This document shows, piece by piece, positions 43,829-52,777 of a stretch of 64,000 bases of DNA (the first letter of the stretch is position 1; every line of letters begins with the position of its first letter). This DNA comes from Jannaschia pagri (GTDB lineage: Bacteria; Pseudomonadota; Alphaproteobacteria; Rhodobacterales; Rhodobacteraceae): positions 744,001-808,000 of the forward strand of contig NZ_BPFH01000001.1 in assembly GCF_019655435.1 (NCBI RefSeq), read 5' to 3'. The notes beneath the pieces were generated by a model. That model searched no databases, was not told the origin of the DNA, and saw only the letters and a program-made list of their open reading frames with translations. Made by a program: the position numbers and the translations under genes.

Positions 43829-45199
43829 ATGTCCATTCCCCAATCCGGCGGCGGCCCGATCACCGACCCGCGCCAATTGTCCGAATACATGGAGGCTGGC
43901 TGCAAGCCGCGCGATCAATGGCGGATTGGCACCGAGCACGAGAAATTCGGGTTCTGCCAAGACAGCCTCGCCCCCCTCCCCTACGACGGAGAGCGCTCGA
44001 TCCACGCCGTGCTGGCAGGCCTGCGCGACACCTATGGATGGGCCCCGGTCGAAGAGAGCGGCAAGCTGATCGGTTTGGAAAAGGGCGGGGCGAATGTCTC
44101 CTTAGAGCCGGGCGGTGCGTTGGAATTGTCAGGGGCTGCGGTCGAGACAATCCACCAGACCTGCGACGAAGTGAACGAACACCTGCGCGAGGTGAAATCC
44201 GTGGCCGACCACATCGGCGTGCGGTTCATTGGCCTGGGGGCCGCCCCGATTTGGCGGCACGAGGATATGCCTCTAATGCCCAAGGGCCGCTACAAGCTGA
44301 TGGATGCCTATATGGACACCGTCGGCACCAGCGGCAAAACCATGATGCGACGCACCTGTACGGTGCAGGTGAACCTCGATTTCGCCTCTGAGGCGGACAT
44401 GGTCAAGAAACTGCGCGTGGCCCTGGCGCTGCAATCGGTGGCGACCGCGTTGTTCGCGAACTCCCCGTTTTTCGAAGGCCAGCCCAATGGCCACAAATCC
44501 TGGCGAGCGCGCACCTGGCGGCACCTGGATGCGGCCCGGACCGGCATCCCGTCCTTCGTGTTCGATGAGGGCTTCGGGTTCGAGCATTGGGCCGACTACG
44601 CCCTCGATGTGCCCATGTACTTCGTCTACCGCGACGGTCGGTATGTGGATGCCCTAGGCATGTCCTTCCGCGATTTCATGCGCGGCGAACTGCCTGCGCT
44701 GCCCGGCGAGACGCCCACCCTGTCGGATTGGGCCGATCACCTAACGACCCTCTTCCCCGAGGCGCGCATCAAGAAATACATGGAGATGCGGGGCGCCGAC
44801 GGCGGTCCCTGGCGCAGGCTCTGCGCGCTGCCCGCGTTCTGGGTGGGGCTGCTCTATGATGATACCGCGCTGGATGCGGCCTGGGACCTGGCCAAAGGCT
44901 GGGACCAGGACACCCGCGAGGCGTTACGCGTGGCGGCCAGCGTGGACGGCCTGCAGGCGCAGGTCGGCGCGGTCAAAATGCACGATCTTGCGCGGGAGTT
45001 GGTGCATATCGCCCATGCCGGGTTGAAGGCGCGCGCCAAGCCTGGCGCGGGTGGGTTGATCCCGGATGAGACGCATTTCCTGTCGGCGCTGCAAGAATCC
45101 GTGGAAAGCGGCAAAGCCCCCGCTGACGAGCTGTTGGACCGATACCACGGGGATTGGGCAGGCGATCTGACCCGCATCTACGGCGACTACAGTTACTGA
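43829..45199 (+). CDS. gshA: Glutamate-cysteine ligase (plant-type class)
   Basis: 456 residues. First step of glutathione synthesis. Landmarks are WRIGTEHEKFGF, LEPGGALELSGA, MDTVGTSGKTMMRRTCTVQVNLDF and KYMEMRGADGGPW, all characteristic of the class shared by plants and alphaproteobacteria. ATG 43829 follows GAGG. A glutathione-transferase-like gene lies 6 kb away (51330). Confidence 0.95.
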   Translation: MSIPQSGGGPITDPRQLSEYMEAGCKPRDQWRIGTEHEKFGFCQDSLAPLPYDGERSIHAVLAGLRDTYGWAPVEESGKLIGLEKGGANVSLEPGGALELSGAAVETIHQTCDEVNEHLREVKSVADHIGVRFIGLGAAPIWRHEDMPLMPKGRYKLMDAYMDTVGTSGKTMMRRTCTVQVNLDFASEADMVKKLRVALALQSVATALFANSPFFEGQPNGHKSWRARTWRHLDAARTGIPSFVFDEGFGFEHWADYALDVPMYFVYRDGRYVDALGMSFRDFMRGELPALPGETPTLSDWADHLTTLFPEARIKKYMEMRGADGGPWRRLCALPAFWVGLLYDDTALDAAWDLAKGWDQDTREALRVAASVDGLQAQVGAVKMHDLARELVHIAHAGLKARAKPGAGGLIPDETHFLSALQESVESGKAPADELLDRYHGDWAGDLTRIYGDYSY

Positions 45200-45316
45200 C
45201 GCCGCCGCTGGTCGTCGCCCGCGGACTTGACCGCACCCCCCAAGGTCCAAGATCCTCTGTCATGGCCTGGGCGCGCCGATCCCGCCCCGGCGCGAGGCTT
45301 TTCACGGGGGCGTCCC

Positions 45317-45601
45317 ATGCGTGACTTTTTCATCCGAGGCTTTGAGATCATCCTCACCGTTGTTCTGGTCATGGCTGCAGTGGGCGTCGCCGTTCTTGCC
45401 ATCGGCGTACTGATGGATCCGATTGAGGTTGCGCCGGACCTCCCCCCGCTCGAAGGACCGTTGATGGCGGTGGTGATCCTGCTCGCCGGATGGTTGGGGC
45501 TCCTGGCCGTTGGCGGCGCCTTGTTTCTGGGCCTCGGTATTTACCACAACACCCAGCGGACAGCCGACGCGCTTGAATTGCTGATTACCCTTCGGCGATG
45601 A
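45317..45601 (+). CDS. Small inner-membrane protein, unknown function
   Basis: 94 residues with two long helices (IILTVVLVMAAVGVAVLAIGVLM and LMAVVILLAGWLGLLAVGGALFLGLGIY) and a short soluble tail. ATG 45317. Its last 17 bp overlap the convergent gene at 45585. Not recognised beyond being a membrane protein. Confidence 0.65.
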   Translation: MRDFFIRGFEIILTVVLVMAAVGVAVLAIGVLMDPIEVAPDLPPLEGPLMAVVILLAGWLGLLAVGGALFLGLGIYHNTQRTADALELLITLRR

Positions 45602-45866
45602 CCGACAGGTCGTCGATGAACGCCGCAACCTTGGCGGCGGGCATTTCACAGGGCTTCAGCAGCGGCCCCTGCTCCAGTCGGTAGAGGTTCAGGCTCACAT
45701 AGTCCGACCCATCCAGCGCCCTGGCGACGAGCTTGTCTGATGCTCCGCCCGCATGGACTGTGCGAACCACCAACCAATCCCGCCCCTGGCTGCGACCCCG
45801 GAACGCCCCAAGGGGCAGACGCAGCAGCGCCGCCGCCACCCGCTCCGCCCGCGTGGGCTCCGTCAT
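45585..45866 (-). CDS. Small conserved protein, unknown function
   Basis: 93 residues, start ATG 45866 after a strong GGAGG. Mixed alpha/beta sequence (RVAAALLRLPLGAFRGRSQGRDWLVVRTVHAGG... YVSLNLYRLEQGPLLKPCEMPAAKVAAFIDDL), no signal peptide or membrane segment. Similarity not recognised. Confidence 0.65.
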   Translation of the reverse strand: MTEPTRAERVAAALLRLPLGAFRGRSQGRDWLVVRTVHAGGASDKLVARALDGSDYVSLNLYRLEQGPLLKPCEMPAAKVAAFIDDLSVIAEG

Positions 45867-46249
45867 CGGGGCCTCCTGTGGGGCAAGTGTGGCACCACCA
45901 GCACTCACATAGACACTCGCGACGAGACGGGACGCTTAGGGCCTCGACCGCGTGACGGGACGAGATCTCTGACGAAAACACCCGCATGGCGGAGCCAACA
46001 CTTGGCTAGGCTCCACCGTTGGAAGCGCACCAAGAGTGTGACCGACCCAACGACCAGCATCAGTTCAGCCTTTCGAGTCCGCTGGGGCAACACCGAGATC
46101 GACTGAATAGCATCACGAGGCAACTGAACGCGAAAACGGCGGCCTTGGTCAAACGACAGAGAGACGTGAACCAAAGCGGCCTACGATTTACAGTCCCGAC
46201 CCACACCATCGACGCGATCGCCATCACGCCGGACACCAAAGGTCGCCGC
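45867..46249. other. 383-bp stretch without a supported gene
   Basis: Lies between two minus-strand genes (45585 and plsY). An open frame at 45905-46174 (minus) was considered, but it has no ribosome site, no recognisable fold and atypical composition. No repeat, RNA or terminator was recognised. Confidence 0.4.
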
Positions 46250-46852
46250 TCATTTCGCGCCGATCCGAGGCTCCTCCCCGGCGAGAAGGCGCCGGATGTT
46301 TGCGCCGTGGCGGATAAAGATGAGCACCGCAAGAACAGCAGAGACCGCAACGGCCTGGGGCACAAGCCACAGCGCCCAAATCGGGGCGCTCGCCGCCGCC
46401 ACCAATGCCGACAGGGACGAAATCCGCCCTAACCCAGCGGTGACGAGCCAGGTGAGGCACGCGACAGCCCCGAGGGGCAGCGATATCGCAAGCAGTGTGC
46501 CGAGGAACGTGGCCACGCCCTTCCCGCCCTTGAAGCCAAGGTAGATGGGAAAGCAATGCCCCAGAAACGCGGCAAAACCGGCCACCTGCGCAGCATCGTC
46601 CCCGACGGTCAAACGGGCCACAACGACCGCAAGCGCGCCCTTCCCCGCATCCCCAAGCAGGGTCAGCGCAGCCGCCGGTTTGGACCCCGTGCGCAGGACG
46701 TTCGTGGCGCCGATGTTGCCCGACCCAATCTGTCGCAAATCCCCAAGACCAAAGAGCCTGGCCATGACGATCCCGAACGGCACGGACCCGAGCAGATAGC
46801 CGATTACGGCGACAAACCCTAAGATCGCAAGCGACGTCATCAACTCTGGCAT
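46250..46852 (-). CDS. plsY: Glycerol-3-phosphate acyltransferase (acyl-phosphate dependent)
   Basis: 200 residues, five helices. Transfers an acyl group from acyl-phosphate to glycerol-3-phosphate, starting phospholipid synthesis. The three conserved motifs are GSVPFG, GSGNIGATNVLR and GFKGGKGVAT. ATG 46852 has GGGG upstream. It lies downstream of pyrC' but separated by 425 bp, including hairpins, so it is probably a separate transcript. Confidence 0.94.
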   Translation of the reverse strand: MPELMTSLAILGFVAVIGYLLGSVPFGIVMARLFGLGDLRQIGSGNIGATNVLRTGSKPAAALTLLGDAGKGALAVVVARLTVGDDAAQVAGFAAFLGHCFPIYLGFKGGKGVATFLGTLLAISLPLGAVACLTWLVTAGLGRISSLSALVAAASAPIWALWLVPQAVAVSAVLAVLIFIRHGANIRRLLAGEEPRIGAK

Positions 46853-47218
46853 GGTGCCCCCAAGCTTGTCAGATGGGCGTGATAGCCCAGCGTCCCGTTC
46901 CTGACTAGGCTGCGAGGGGCTCAGGGTGCCAGCGAACTGGGGACCGAGTGTCTCGACTATGTACCGCAGAGCGACAGAGCCGAAATCCGCCACTTTGACG
47001 GAGACAAAGTGTCGGGACGTGTCCGAAGACGTCTGAGTTCCTCCGTCCAGCGGACGGTGCTTGCGTCAGAGGCTCAGGGTAAGGGACTCTCCGTCAGCGC
47101 GAAACGCAGACTTAGGCGTCGCACTGGGGCGGATCGAACCGGCTTAGCTTGGCGCCAAGGCTTTACCCCCCACGGCAGTCCGCGCGACGAGAGATCCCCG
47201 TCTCACGGGTTGAGGGGC
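46853..47218. other. 366-bp intergenic stretch upstream of plsY
   Basis: No coding sequence or RNA recognised on either strand. It must contain the plsY promoter, which I could not place confidently. Confidence 0.4.
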
Positions 47219-47261
47219 AACCGGTGCTCTCGCACCGGTTCGTCGGGGGATCCCCCCGACG
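47219..47261 (-). terminator. Two tandem GC-rich hairpins after pyrC'
   Basis: AACCGGTGC-TCTC-GCACCGGTT (47219-47240) and CGTCGGGG-GATCC-CCCCGACG (47241-47261) abut each other, 16 bp beyond the pyrC' stop codon. Stems of nine and eight perfect pairs. No T-run, so termination may be factor-assisted, or the structures may protect the mRNA end. Confidence 0.65.
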
Positions 47262-47277
47262 CTGTCCGGATCTTGGA

Positions 47278-48537
47278 TCAAGATCGCGCGAAAACCTGGG
47301 TCCCGGCGACCCAAGTGCCTTCGACGCGGCCTTGCAGGCGCGCGCCGTCAAAGGGCGTGTTCTTGGACTTCGATGCCAATTGGAAACGGTCCAGCAGGAA
47401 GGGCGCATCGGGATCAAAAAGCACAAGGTCTGCGGGCGCGCCGGGGGCCAGACTGCCACCGGGCAACCCAAGACGGTTGGCCGGGTTCGTCGAGAGGGCC
47501 TTCCAAAGGGTCGGTAAATCCAAGTGTCCCGCGTGAACCAACCGGAGGGCGGCTGGCAATATCGTCTCTAGGCCAACGGCGCCTGGCGCGGCCTCTTCAA
47601 AGGGCAGGCGCTTCGATTCCTCATCCTGCGGCGTATGCATGGAGCTGATGATGTCGATCTCGCCTGAGGCCAGGGCCTCGACGATGGCCAATCTGTCGTC
47701 TTCGCTGCGCAAGGGCGGGGTCACCTTGAAGAAGGTGCGGTAGTCTGCAACATCCAGCACGTTCAGCGTGAGATGGTGGATTGAGACCCCTGCCGTGACG
47801 TCCAATCCGGCCGCCTTGGCGCGGGCCAACGCGGGCAAGGCGGCAGCCGTGGTGATCTGATCGGCGTGATAGCGCGCCCCCGTTGCCTCGACCAAGGCGA
47901 GATCGCGTTCCAACCCCATGCGCTCCGCCATGGGCGCAACGCCGGGCAGCCCCCGCAGCGAGGCAAACTTGCCACTGGTGACACAGGCGCCCGCAGACAG
48001 GCCGGGGTCTTGGGGGTGCCCGATGACCAAGGCGCCCAGGCTCCGGGCATATCTCAAACACCGGGACAGAACTTTGGTGTCCGCCGTGACGCGAACTCCA
48101 TCGCTAAAGGCGACCGCGCCCGCGTCTTGAAGAAAGCCAATCTCGACCATCTCGGACCCGGCGCGCGCACGGGTCAAAGCCGCCATGTGATAAACATGGA
48201 CGGGTGCAGCCGCAGCCCGTGCCCGCGCCTGTTCCAGCATTTCAGGGCTGTCGATCGGGGGGCGCGTGTCCGGACGGCAGACCATTGTGGTCACGCCCCC
48301 AGCCGCTGCGGCGCGGCCTGCGGTCCGAAAGCTTTCCTTGTGGCGCTCCCCAGGCTCGCCAACTTTGACGCCCACATCCACGATCCCCGGCGCAAGGCAG
48401 AGACCACGGCAATCAACCACCGTACCCGAAGGCCCCGGCGGCGCGATACGTCCGTTCTCGATCCGAAGATCGCCCGTGCGCACCTCGCCGGCGACGGGGT
48501 CCACAAGGCGGGCGTTTGAAAAAAGTGTCGCTGACAT
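47278..48537 (-). CDS. Dihydroorotase-like protein lacking metal ligands (PyrC', noncatalytic)
   Basis: 419 residues of the amidohydrolase fold. Where active dihydroorotases have the H-x-H metal motif, this protein reads GIVDVGVKVGEPG, so positions 56 and 58 are Gly and Lys. Where the catalytic Asp of D-H-A-P-H should be, it reads SMHTPQ, with Met300. The rest of the fold is well conserved (YHADQITT, TPPLRSEDDR, FEEAAPGAVGLE). Such PyrC' proteins are known in Pseudomonas as inactive partners needed for aspartate transcarbamoylase assembly. The pyrB gene nearby fits that role. A working dihydroorotase must be elsewhere. ATG 48537; the 248 bp upstream probably hold its own promoter. Confidence 0.88.
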   Translation of the reverse strand: MSATLFSNARLVDPVAGEVRTGDLRIENGRIAPPGPSGTVVDCRGLCLAPGIVDVGVKVGEPGERHKESFRTAGRAAAAGGVTTMVCRPDTRPPIDSPEMLEQARARAAAAPVHVYHMAALTRARAGSEMVEIGFLQDAGAVAFSDGVRVTADTKVLSRCLRYARSLGALVIGHPQDPGLSAGACVTSGKFASLRGLPGVAPMAERMGLERDLALVEATGARYHADQITTAAALPALARAKAAGLDVTAGVSIHHLTLNVLDVADYRTFFKVTPPLRSEDDRLAIVEALASGEIDIISSMHTPQDEESKRLPFEEAAPGAVGLETILPAALRLVHAGHLDLPTLWKALSTNPANRLGLPGGSLAPGAPADLVLFDPDAPFLLDRFQLASKSKNTPFDGARLQGRVEGTWVAGTQVFARS

Positions 48538-48785
48538 GGGTGGCGAGTTATCGGGCCTGACCTGGCATGGCAATCGGCGATGGCCTGCGGAGCGCCTTCG
48601 CGTGGTTAGGTTACACTGATCCGGCAGTGCGCCCGACGGCCGGTGTCCTTGAAGAGAGACGGCCCATCTGCATATTTTTGGAACATCGATAGACAGGCTA
48701 GTGGGAACGCGCGCGCCGTTAACCTTAACCGGCGTTAGCCTCAATCAGACCTGCACGACGGGATCAAAGACCGCGCTGGTAGCCA

Positions 48786-49328
48786 CTACAGCACGAGCAG
48801 CAGAGCCGCGGCTAAGAGGAGGGAAGCCGCCACGATCCACAGGATGATCCGACGTGGGATCCCGTCTCGGCCCGACGATGGACGCGGTTCTACCGCGCTC
48901 GGGTCCTTGGCGGCTGGTGGTAAGTCACGGGGAGCATTGTCGGCCTCTGCCAAGGGCAGCCGCGCGATATGGGTCAACTCCGACCGTGGGGTCAAATCGC
49001 CGCCAGCCTCCAGCGCGCCCGGGGCCAGGATCACCACATCCCCCGACAAAGCGTCCAGCCGTGCAGCATGGGCCGAGAGAGGCGCGGGGGCGACGTCATG
49101 GGCCTGGGCCAGGTAGTCGGTCAACGACATGGGGGCGATGTCGGAGAGGGCGAAGACCTCGACGTAGGTGGCATCGACCGGGGCGCCGAAGGCTTCCGCC
49201 AAAGGAGTGGCCTCGGCGGGAAGGCTGGACAGCCTGGAGAGGTACGTCTGATGGGCCAGTGTCAGCGGCCCGTCGCTGACAGAGAACACGTGGATATGGG
49301 TGTCTCGGGGGGGCAAGGTCAGGATCAC
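48786..49328 (-). CDS. Tail-anchored protein of unknown function between pyrB and pyrC'
   Basis: 180 residues, GTG start. An N-terminal alpha/beta domain of about 120 residues (VFSVSDGPLTLAHQTYLSRL... ATYVEVFALSDIAPMSLTDYLAQ) is followed by an acidic, Pro-rich linker and a single C-terminal helix (IILWIVAASLLLAAALLLVL), predicting a membrane-anchored protein with its body in the cytoplasm. Lies 77 bp downstream of pyrB. No family recognised. Confidence 0.7.
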   Translation of the reverse strand: MILTLPPRDTHIHVFSVSDGPLTLAHQTYLSRLSSLPAEATPLAEAFGAPVDATYVEVFALSDIAPMSLTDYLAQAHDVAPAPLSAHAARLDALSGDVVILAPGALEAGGDLTPRSELTHIARLPLAEADNAPRDLPPAAKDPSAVEPRPSSGRDGIPRRIILWIVAASLLLAAALLLVL

Positions 49329-49405
49329 GGGCGGTGCGCTCCGGTATCGTTGTGGTCAGGCGACAGGTAGGGCCTCCGGGGGGAATGATAAGGTGTCAGC
49401 GGCAC

Positions 49406-50341
49406 CTAGGCCGCCCGCGGCCTGTTGCGGGCCAACAGGTCCATGGCCGCCATGCGAACCGCGACGCCCATTTCCACCTGTTCTTGGATCACCGATCGGT
49501 TGATGTCGTCGGCCAGGGTTCCGTCGATTTCGACGCCACGGTTCATGGGGCCCGGGTGCATGACGATGGCATCGGGCTTGGCATAGGCCAGCTTTTCGGC
49601 GTCCAGGCCGAACCGGTGGTAGTATTCCCGCTCCGACGGAATGAAGCCGCCGTCCATGCGCTCCTTCTGGAGGCGCAGCATCATGACCACATCCGCGTCG
49701 CGCAGCCCTTCGGCCATGTTGTCGGTGACTTCGACCCCGAGGGCATCAACCTCCGAGGGCATCAAGGTGGGCGGGCCGACCAAACGCACCCGGTTTTCCA
49801 TCTTGCCGAGCAAGATCAGGTTCGACCGGGCCACGCGGCTGTGGGCGATATCACCGCAGATGGCCACCGTCAGGCGGTGAAGACGCCCCTTGGCCCGCCG
49901 AATCGTCAGCGCATCCAGCAGCGCTTGGGTCGGATGTTCGTGGCGCCCGTCTCCCGCGTTCAAGACGGCGCAGTTCACCTTGTCCGCCAAAAGGTTGACG
50001 GCCCCCGAATGGGGATGCCGCACAACGATCAGGTCCGGGCGCATGGCGTTCAGCGTCAACGCCGTATCGATAAGCGTCTCGCCCTTCTTTAGGCTGGAGG
50101 CCTGCATCGCCATGTTCATCACATCCGCACCAAGACGTTTGCCTGCGATCTCAAAGCTGGCCTGGGTCCGCGTGGAGTTCTCGAAGAACATGTTGATCTG
50201 CGTCAGCCCGGCCAAGGCGTCGCCGTGCTTGTCCCCCTTCCGCGTGGCCTCCGCGTAGTGGTCGGCACGGTCCAGAAGGGTCGTGATCTCTAGGGGATGG
50301 AGCGGCTCGATCCCGAGCAGGTGGCGTTGGGTGAAGGTCAT
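49406..50341 (-). CDS. pyrB: Aspartate carbamoyltransferase catalytic subunit
   Basis: 311 residues. Joins carbamoyl phosphate and aspartate, the committed pyrimidine step. The carbamoyl-phosphate site is [13 protein letters not shown], with [10 protein letters not shown], and the aspartate-side loop is [11 protein letters not shown]. No regulatory pyrI gene is nearby; the neighbouring PyrC' is consistent with the class of ATCase that uses a pseudo-dihydroorotase. Confidence 0.95.
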   Translation of the reverse strand: MTFTQRHLLGIEPLHPLEITTLLDRADHYAEATRKGDKHGDALAGLTQINMFFENSTRTQASFEIAGKRLGADVMNMAMQASSLKKGETLIDTALTLNAMRPDLIVVRHPHSGAVNLLADKVNCAVLNAGDGRHEHPTQALLDALTIRRAKGRLHRLTVAICGDIAHSRVARSNLILLGKMENRVRLVGPPTLMPSEVDALGVEVTDNMAEGLRDADVVMMLRLQKERMDGGFIPSEREYYHRFGLDAEKLAYAKPDAIVMHPGPMNRGVEIDGTLADDINRSVIQEQVEMGVAVRMAAMDLLARNRPRAA

Positions 50342-50447
50342 GGCCGCGTGATGGGGCGCGGCGGCCCGGCGATCAAGCCCCTTCGGGCCACTTGTCCCCG
50401 ATTGCAGGCGGCTTTCGCCTGGGGTCCGGCGGGGCTAAGGTCGCGCA

Positions 50448-51257
50448 ATGGTCGATCAGATGTCACACGCCGAATTGCGCGCGGCCCTCGAATGGCAGCT
50501 GGAGATGGGCTGTGACGAGGCCCTGGCGGCGCACCCCATCGACCGCTTTGCCCTGCCCGACCGGATGCCCGCGCCAGCAGCGCCCGCACAGGCCGGTGCC
50601 GCTGGACCGCCTCCCACCCCAACGCCCATGGCGCCCGGCGCTGCGTCCCTCGATCCTGACCCTGTGACAGAGGCGGAGCGTCTGGCCGCCGCCGCCCCAA
50701 CCCTAGAGGCCCTGCGCGAGGCTTTGGCGGGATATCCCTGGTGCGATCTGAGGCTCGGGGCAAAGTCCCTGGTGTTTTCCGACGGGCGACCGGGGGCACG
50801 GGTGATGATCATAGGTGAGGCGCCTGGTCGGGACGAGGACCGCCAGGGCAAGCCCTTCGTCGGTCAGGCAGGTCAGCTTCTGGATAAGATGCTCGGGGCG
50901 GTCGACCTGGCGCGCGACCATGTGGATGCGGATCGCGCCGTGTATATCACCAACGTCCTGCCCTGGCGGCCGCCGTCGAACCGTGACCCCGAACCGGCGG
51001 AGGTGGCGATGATGCTGCCTTTCCTGCGTCGCCATGTGGACCTGGCCGACCCGGATGTGCTCATCTGTATGGGCAACCACGCCTGTGGCGCTGTCTTGAA
51101 CAAGCGCGGCATCACCAAACTGCGCGGGCACTGGGCCGAGGGCTTTGGCAAACCGGTCCTGCCGATGTTGCATCCCGCCTATCTGCTGCGGCGGCCCGAG
51201 GCAAAGCGGCACGCCTGGACCGACTTGTTGGCATTGGCCAAGCGGCTCAAACCCTAG
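50448..51257 (+). CDS. Uracil-DNA glycosylase, family-4-like without the Fe-S cysteines
   Basis: 269 residues. A Pro/Ala-rich N-terminal region (about 40-70) precedes the SAUGI glycosylase fold: VMIIGEAPGRDED (active-site loop), KPFVGQAGQLLDKML, YITNVLPWRPP and LHPAYLLRRPEAKR (minor-groove loop). Family-4 enzymes hold a [4Fe-4S] cluster with four Cys; here only C99 remains near the first pair, and the later positions read W (NVLPWRPP) and Met. So it is probably cluster-free. Removes uracil from DNA. Second UDG of the window. Confidence 0.86.
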   Translation: MVDQMSHAELRAALEWQLEMGCDEALAAHPIDRFALPDRMPAPAAPAQAGAAGPPPTPTPMAPGAASLDPDPVTEAERLAAAAPTLEALREALAGYPWCDLRLGAKSLVFSDGRPGARVMIIGEAPGRDEDRQGKPFVGQAGQLLDKMLGAVDLARDHVDADRAVYITNVLPWRPPSNRDPEPAEVAMMLPFLRRHVDLADPDVLICMGNHACGAVLNKRGITKLRGHWAEGFGKPVLPMLHPAYLLRRPEAKRHAWTDLLALAKRLKP

Positions 51258-51329
51258 CCTTTCCGGACCTGCGACATATTTGCTCATGCAAGGCCAGGAG
51301 ACGCCGGTCACGACACCATCGAAAGGGAC

Positions 51330-52160
51330 ATGCCGCCAATGACATACGAGCCGCCCAGAGTCTGGCAGAACACCTCGTCGGGGGGCAAATTCGCCTCCAC
51401 CAACCGGCCAGTTGCTGGGCCAACCCACGATAAAGACCTGCCGGTTGGCAAACATCCCTACCAGCTCTATTCCTTGGCGACGCCCAATGGCGTCAAGGTC
51501 ACCGTTCTGTTCGAAGAACTGATCGAAGCCGGGTTCGATGTGGAATACGACGCCTGGCTTATCGACATTGGCGAAGGGGATCAGTTCTCGTCGGGCTTCG
51601 TGGACGTGAACCCGAATTCCAAGATCCCTGCCCTGTTCGACCGGACCAATGGCGCCAATGCCCGCGTCTTTGAGAGCGCGGCGATCATGCTGCACTTGGC
51701 CGAACGGTACCAAGCTTTCCTGGGCCATGACCGGCCAGAGATGCTGTCCTGGTTGTTCTGGCAGATGGGCAGCGCCCCGTTCCTGGGCGGCGGTTTCGGC
51801 CATTTCTACGCCTATGCCCCGGAAAAGTTCGAGTATCCCATCAACCGCTACGCCATGGAGTCCAAGCGGCAATTGGACGTCCTGAACCAGCGCCTGGAAG
51901 ATGTGGACTGGGTCGCAGGCGACGACTATACCATCGCCGATATGGCGATTTGGTCGTGGTACGGTCAATTGGTCCTGGGGCGTCTCTACGGCGCGGCGGA
52001 GTTCTTGGACGTGGACAGCTACGAACACGTGGTCGCCTGGGCCAAAAAGATCGACGCCCGTCCTGCGGTGCGCCGGGGCCGCATGGTCAACCGCACCTTC
52101 GGCGATGACGAGAGCCTCAAGCTGCCCGAACGCCATTCCCGCGCGGATTTCGACAGGTGA
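51330..52160 (+). CDS. Glutathione S-transferase family protein, YghU-like
   Basis: 276 residues. The extended N-terminus (YEPPRVWQNTSSGGKFASTNRPVAGPTHDKDLPVGKHP) is the YghU hallmark. A thioredoxin-like domain (YSLATPNGVKVTVLFEEL, cis-Pro in NSKIPAL, FESAAIMLHLAERY) and the helical C-terminal domain follow. YghU enzymes reduce disulfides with two bound glutathiones. Start ATG 51330 (AAAGGG upstream), with 51339 as alternative. Overlaps the LysE gene by four bases. Confidence 0.88.
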   Translation: MPPMTYEPPRVWQNTSSGGKFASTNRPVAGPTHDKDLPVGKHPYQLYSLATPNGVKVTVLFEELIEAGFDVEYDAWLIDIGEGDQFSSGFVDVNPNSKIPALFDRTNGANARVFESAAIMLHLAERYQAFLGHDRPEMLSWLFWQMGSAPFLGGGFGHFYAYAPEKFEYPINRYAMESKRQLDVLNQRLEDVDWVAGDDYTIADMAIWSWYGQLVLGRLYGAAEFLDVDSYEHVVAWAKKIDARPAVRRGRMVNRTFGDDESLKLPERHSRADFDR

Positions 52161-52777
52161 TCGCCTTCCCCGTCGACGCGGCGACCCTTTTGGCCTTTGT
52201 ACCCGCCACGCTCGCACTGATCCTGACGCCCGGGGCGGACATGATGTTCGCCTTGGCCCAAGGTCTGCGGGGCGGCGGGCGGGCCGGGGTTGCCGCAGCG
52301 GCGGGGGTGGCCACCGGTGGTATGATCACCGTGACACTGGCCGGGCTGGGCCTCGGCGCCGTGGTCGCGGCCTTTCCGGGGGCGTTTGGTGCGATCCGAT
52401 GGATCGGGGCGGCATACCTTTTGTGGCTTGCGTGGAAGACACTGCGGACCCCGCTGACCGGGGTGCCGGGGGGCGGCGCGGCCTCGCGTAAGGCGTTTCG
52501 CGACGGAATGATCGTCAACCTCTCGAACCCAGCCGTCATTCTGTTCGTGCTGGCCTATATCCCCCAATTCGTTGACCCAAGCCGCGCAATCCTGCCCCAG
52601 TTTCTCGTTCTCGGGGGAATGATTGCCATCGGGGGGTTCCTGGTGAAATCCGCCGTTGGTATCGGCGCGGGGCGGCTGAGCGTCCTACTCACCACCGCGC
52701 CCGCGCTGGAACGGGGGCTGCGCTGGGCCTCGGCCTCGATCTTTGGGTTCTTGGCGCTTAGGGTGGCCCGACCATGA
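52157..52777 (+). CDS. LysE/RhtB-family amino-acid exporter
   Basis: 206 residues, about six helices. The family signature is AFVPATLALILTPGADMMFALAQGLRGG, with the mid-helix GAAYLLWLAWKTLR and NPAVILFVLAYIPQF. Exports amino acids or their analogues; substrate unknown. GTG start inside the GST stop; ATGA overlap with moaB. Confidence 0.85.
   Translation: MIAFPVDAATLLAFVPATLALILTPGADMMFALAQGLRGGGRAGVAAAAGVATGGMITVTLAGLGLGAVVAAFPGAFGAIRWIGAAYLLWLAWKTLRTPLTGVPGGGAASRKAFRDGMIVNLSNPAVILFVLAYIPQFVDPSRAILPQFLVLGGMIAIGGFLVKSAVGIGAGRLSVLLTTAPALERGLRWASASIFGFLALRVARP

Noticed and set aside
45905-46174. Minus-strand 89-codon frame upstream of plsY's 3' end
   Set aside because: No ribosome-binding site, no recognisable fold, and basic, low-complexity composition typical of non-coding GC-rich DNA.
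47100-47180. Possible minus-strand tRNA suggested by a GATCGAACC string
   Set aside because: Acceptor and anticodon stems cannot be paired around it.
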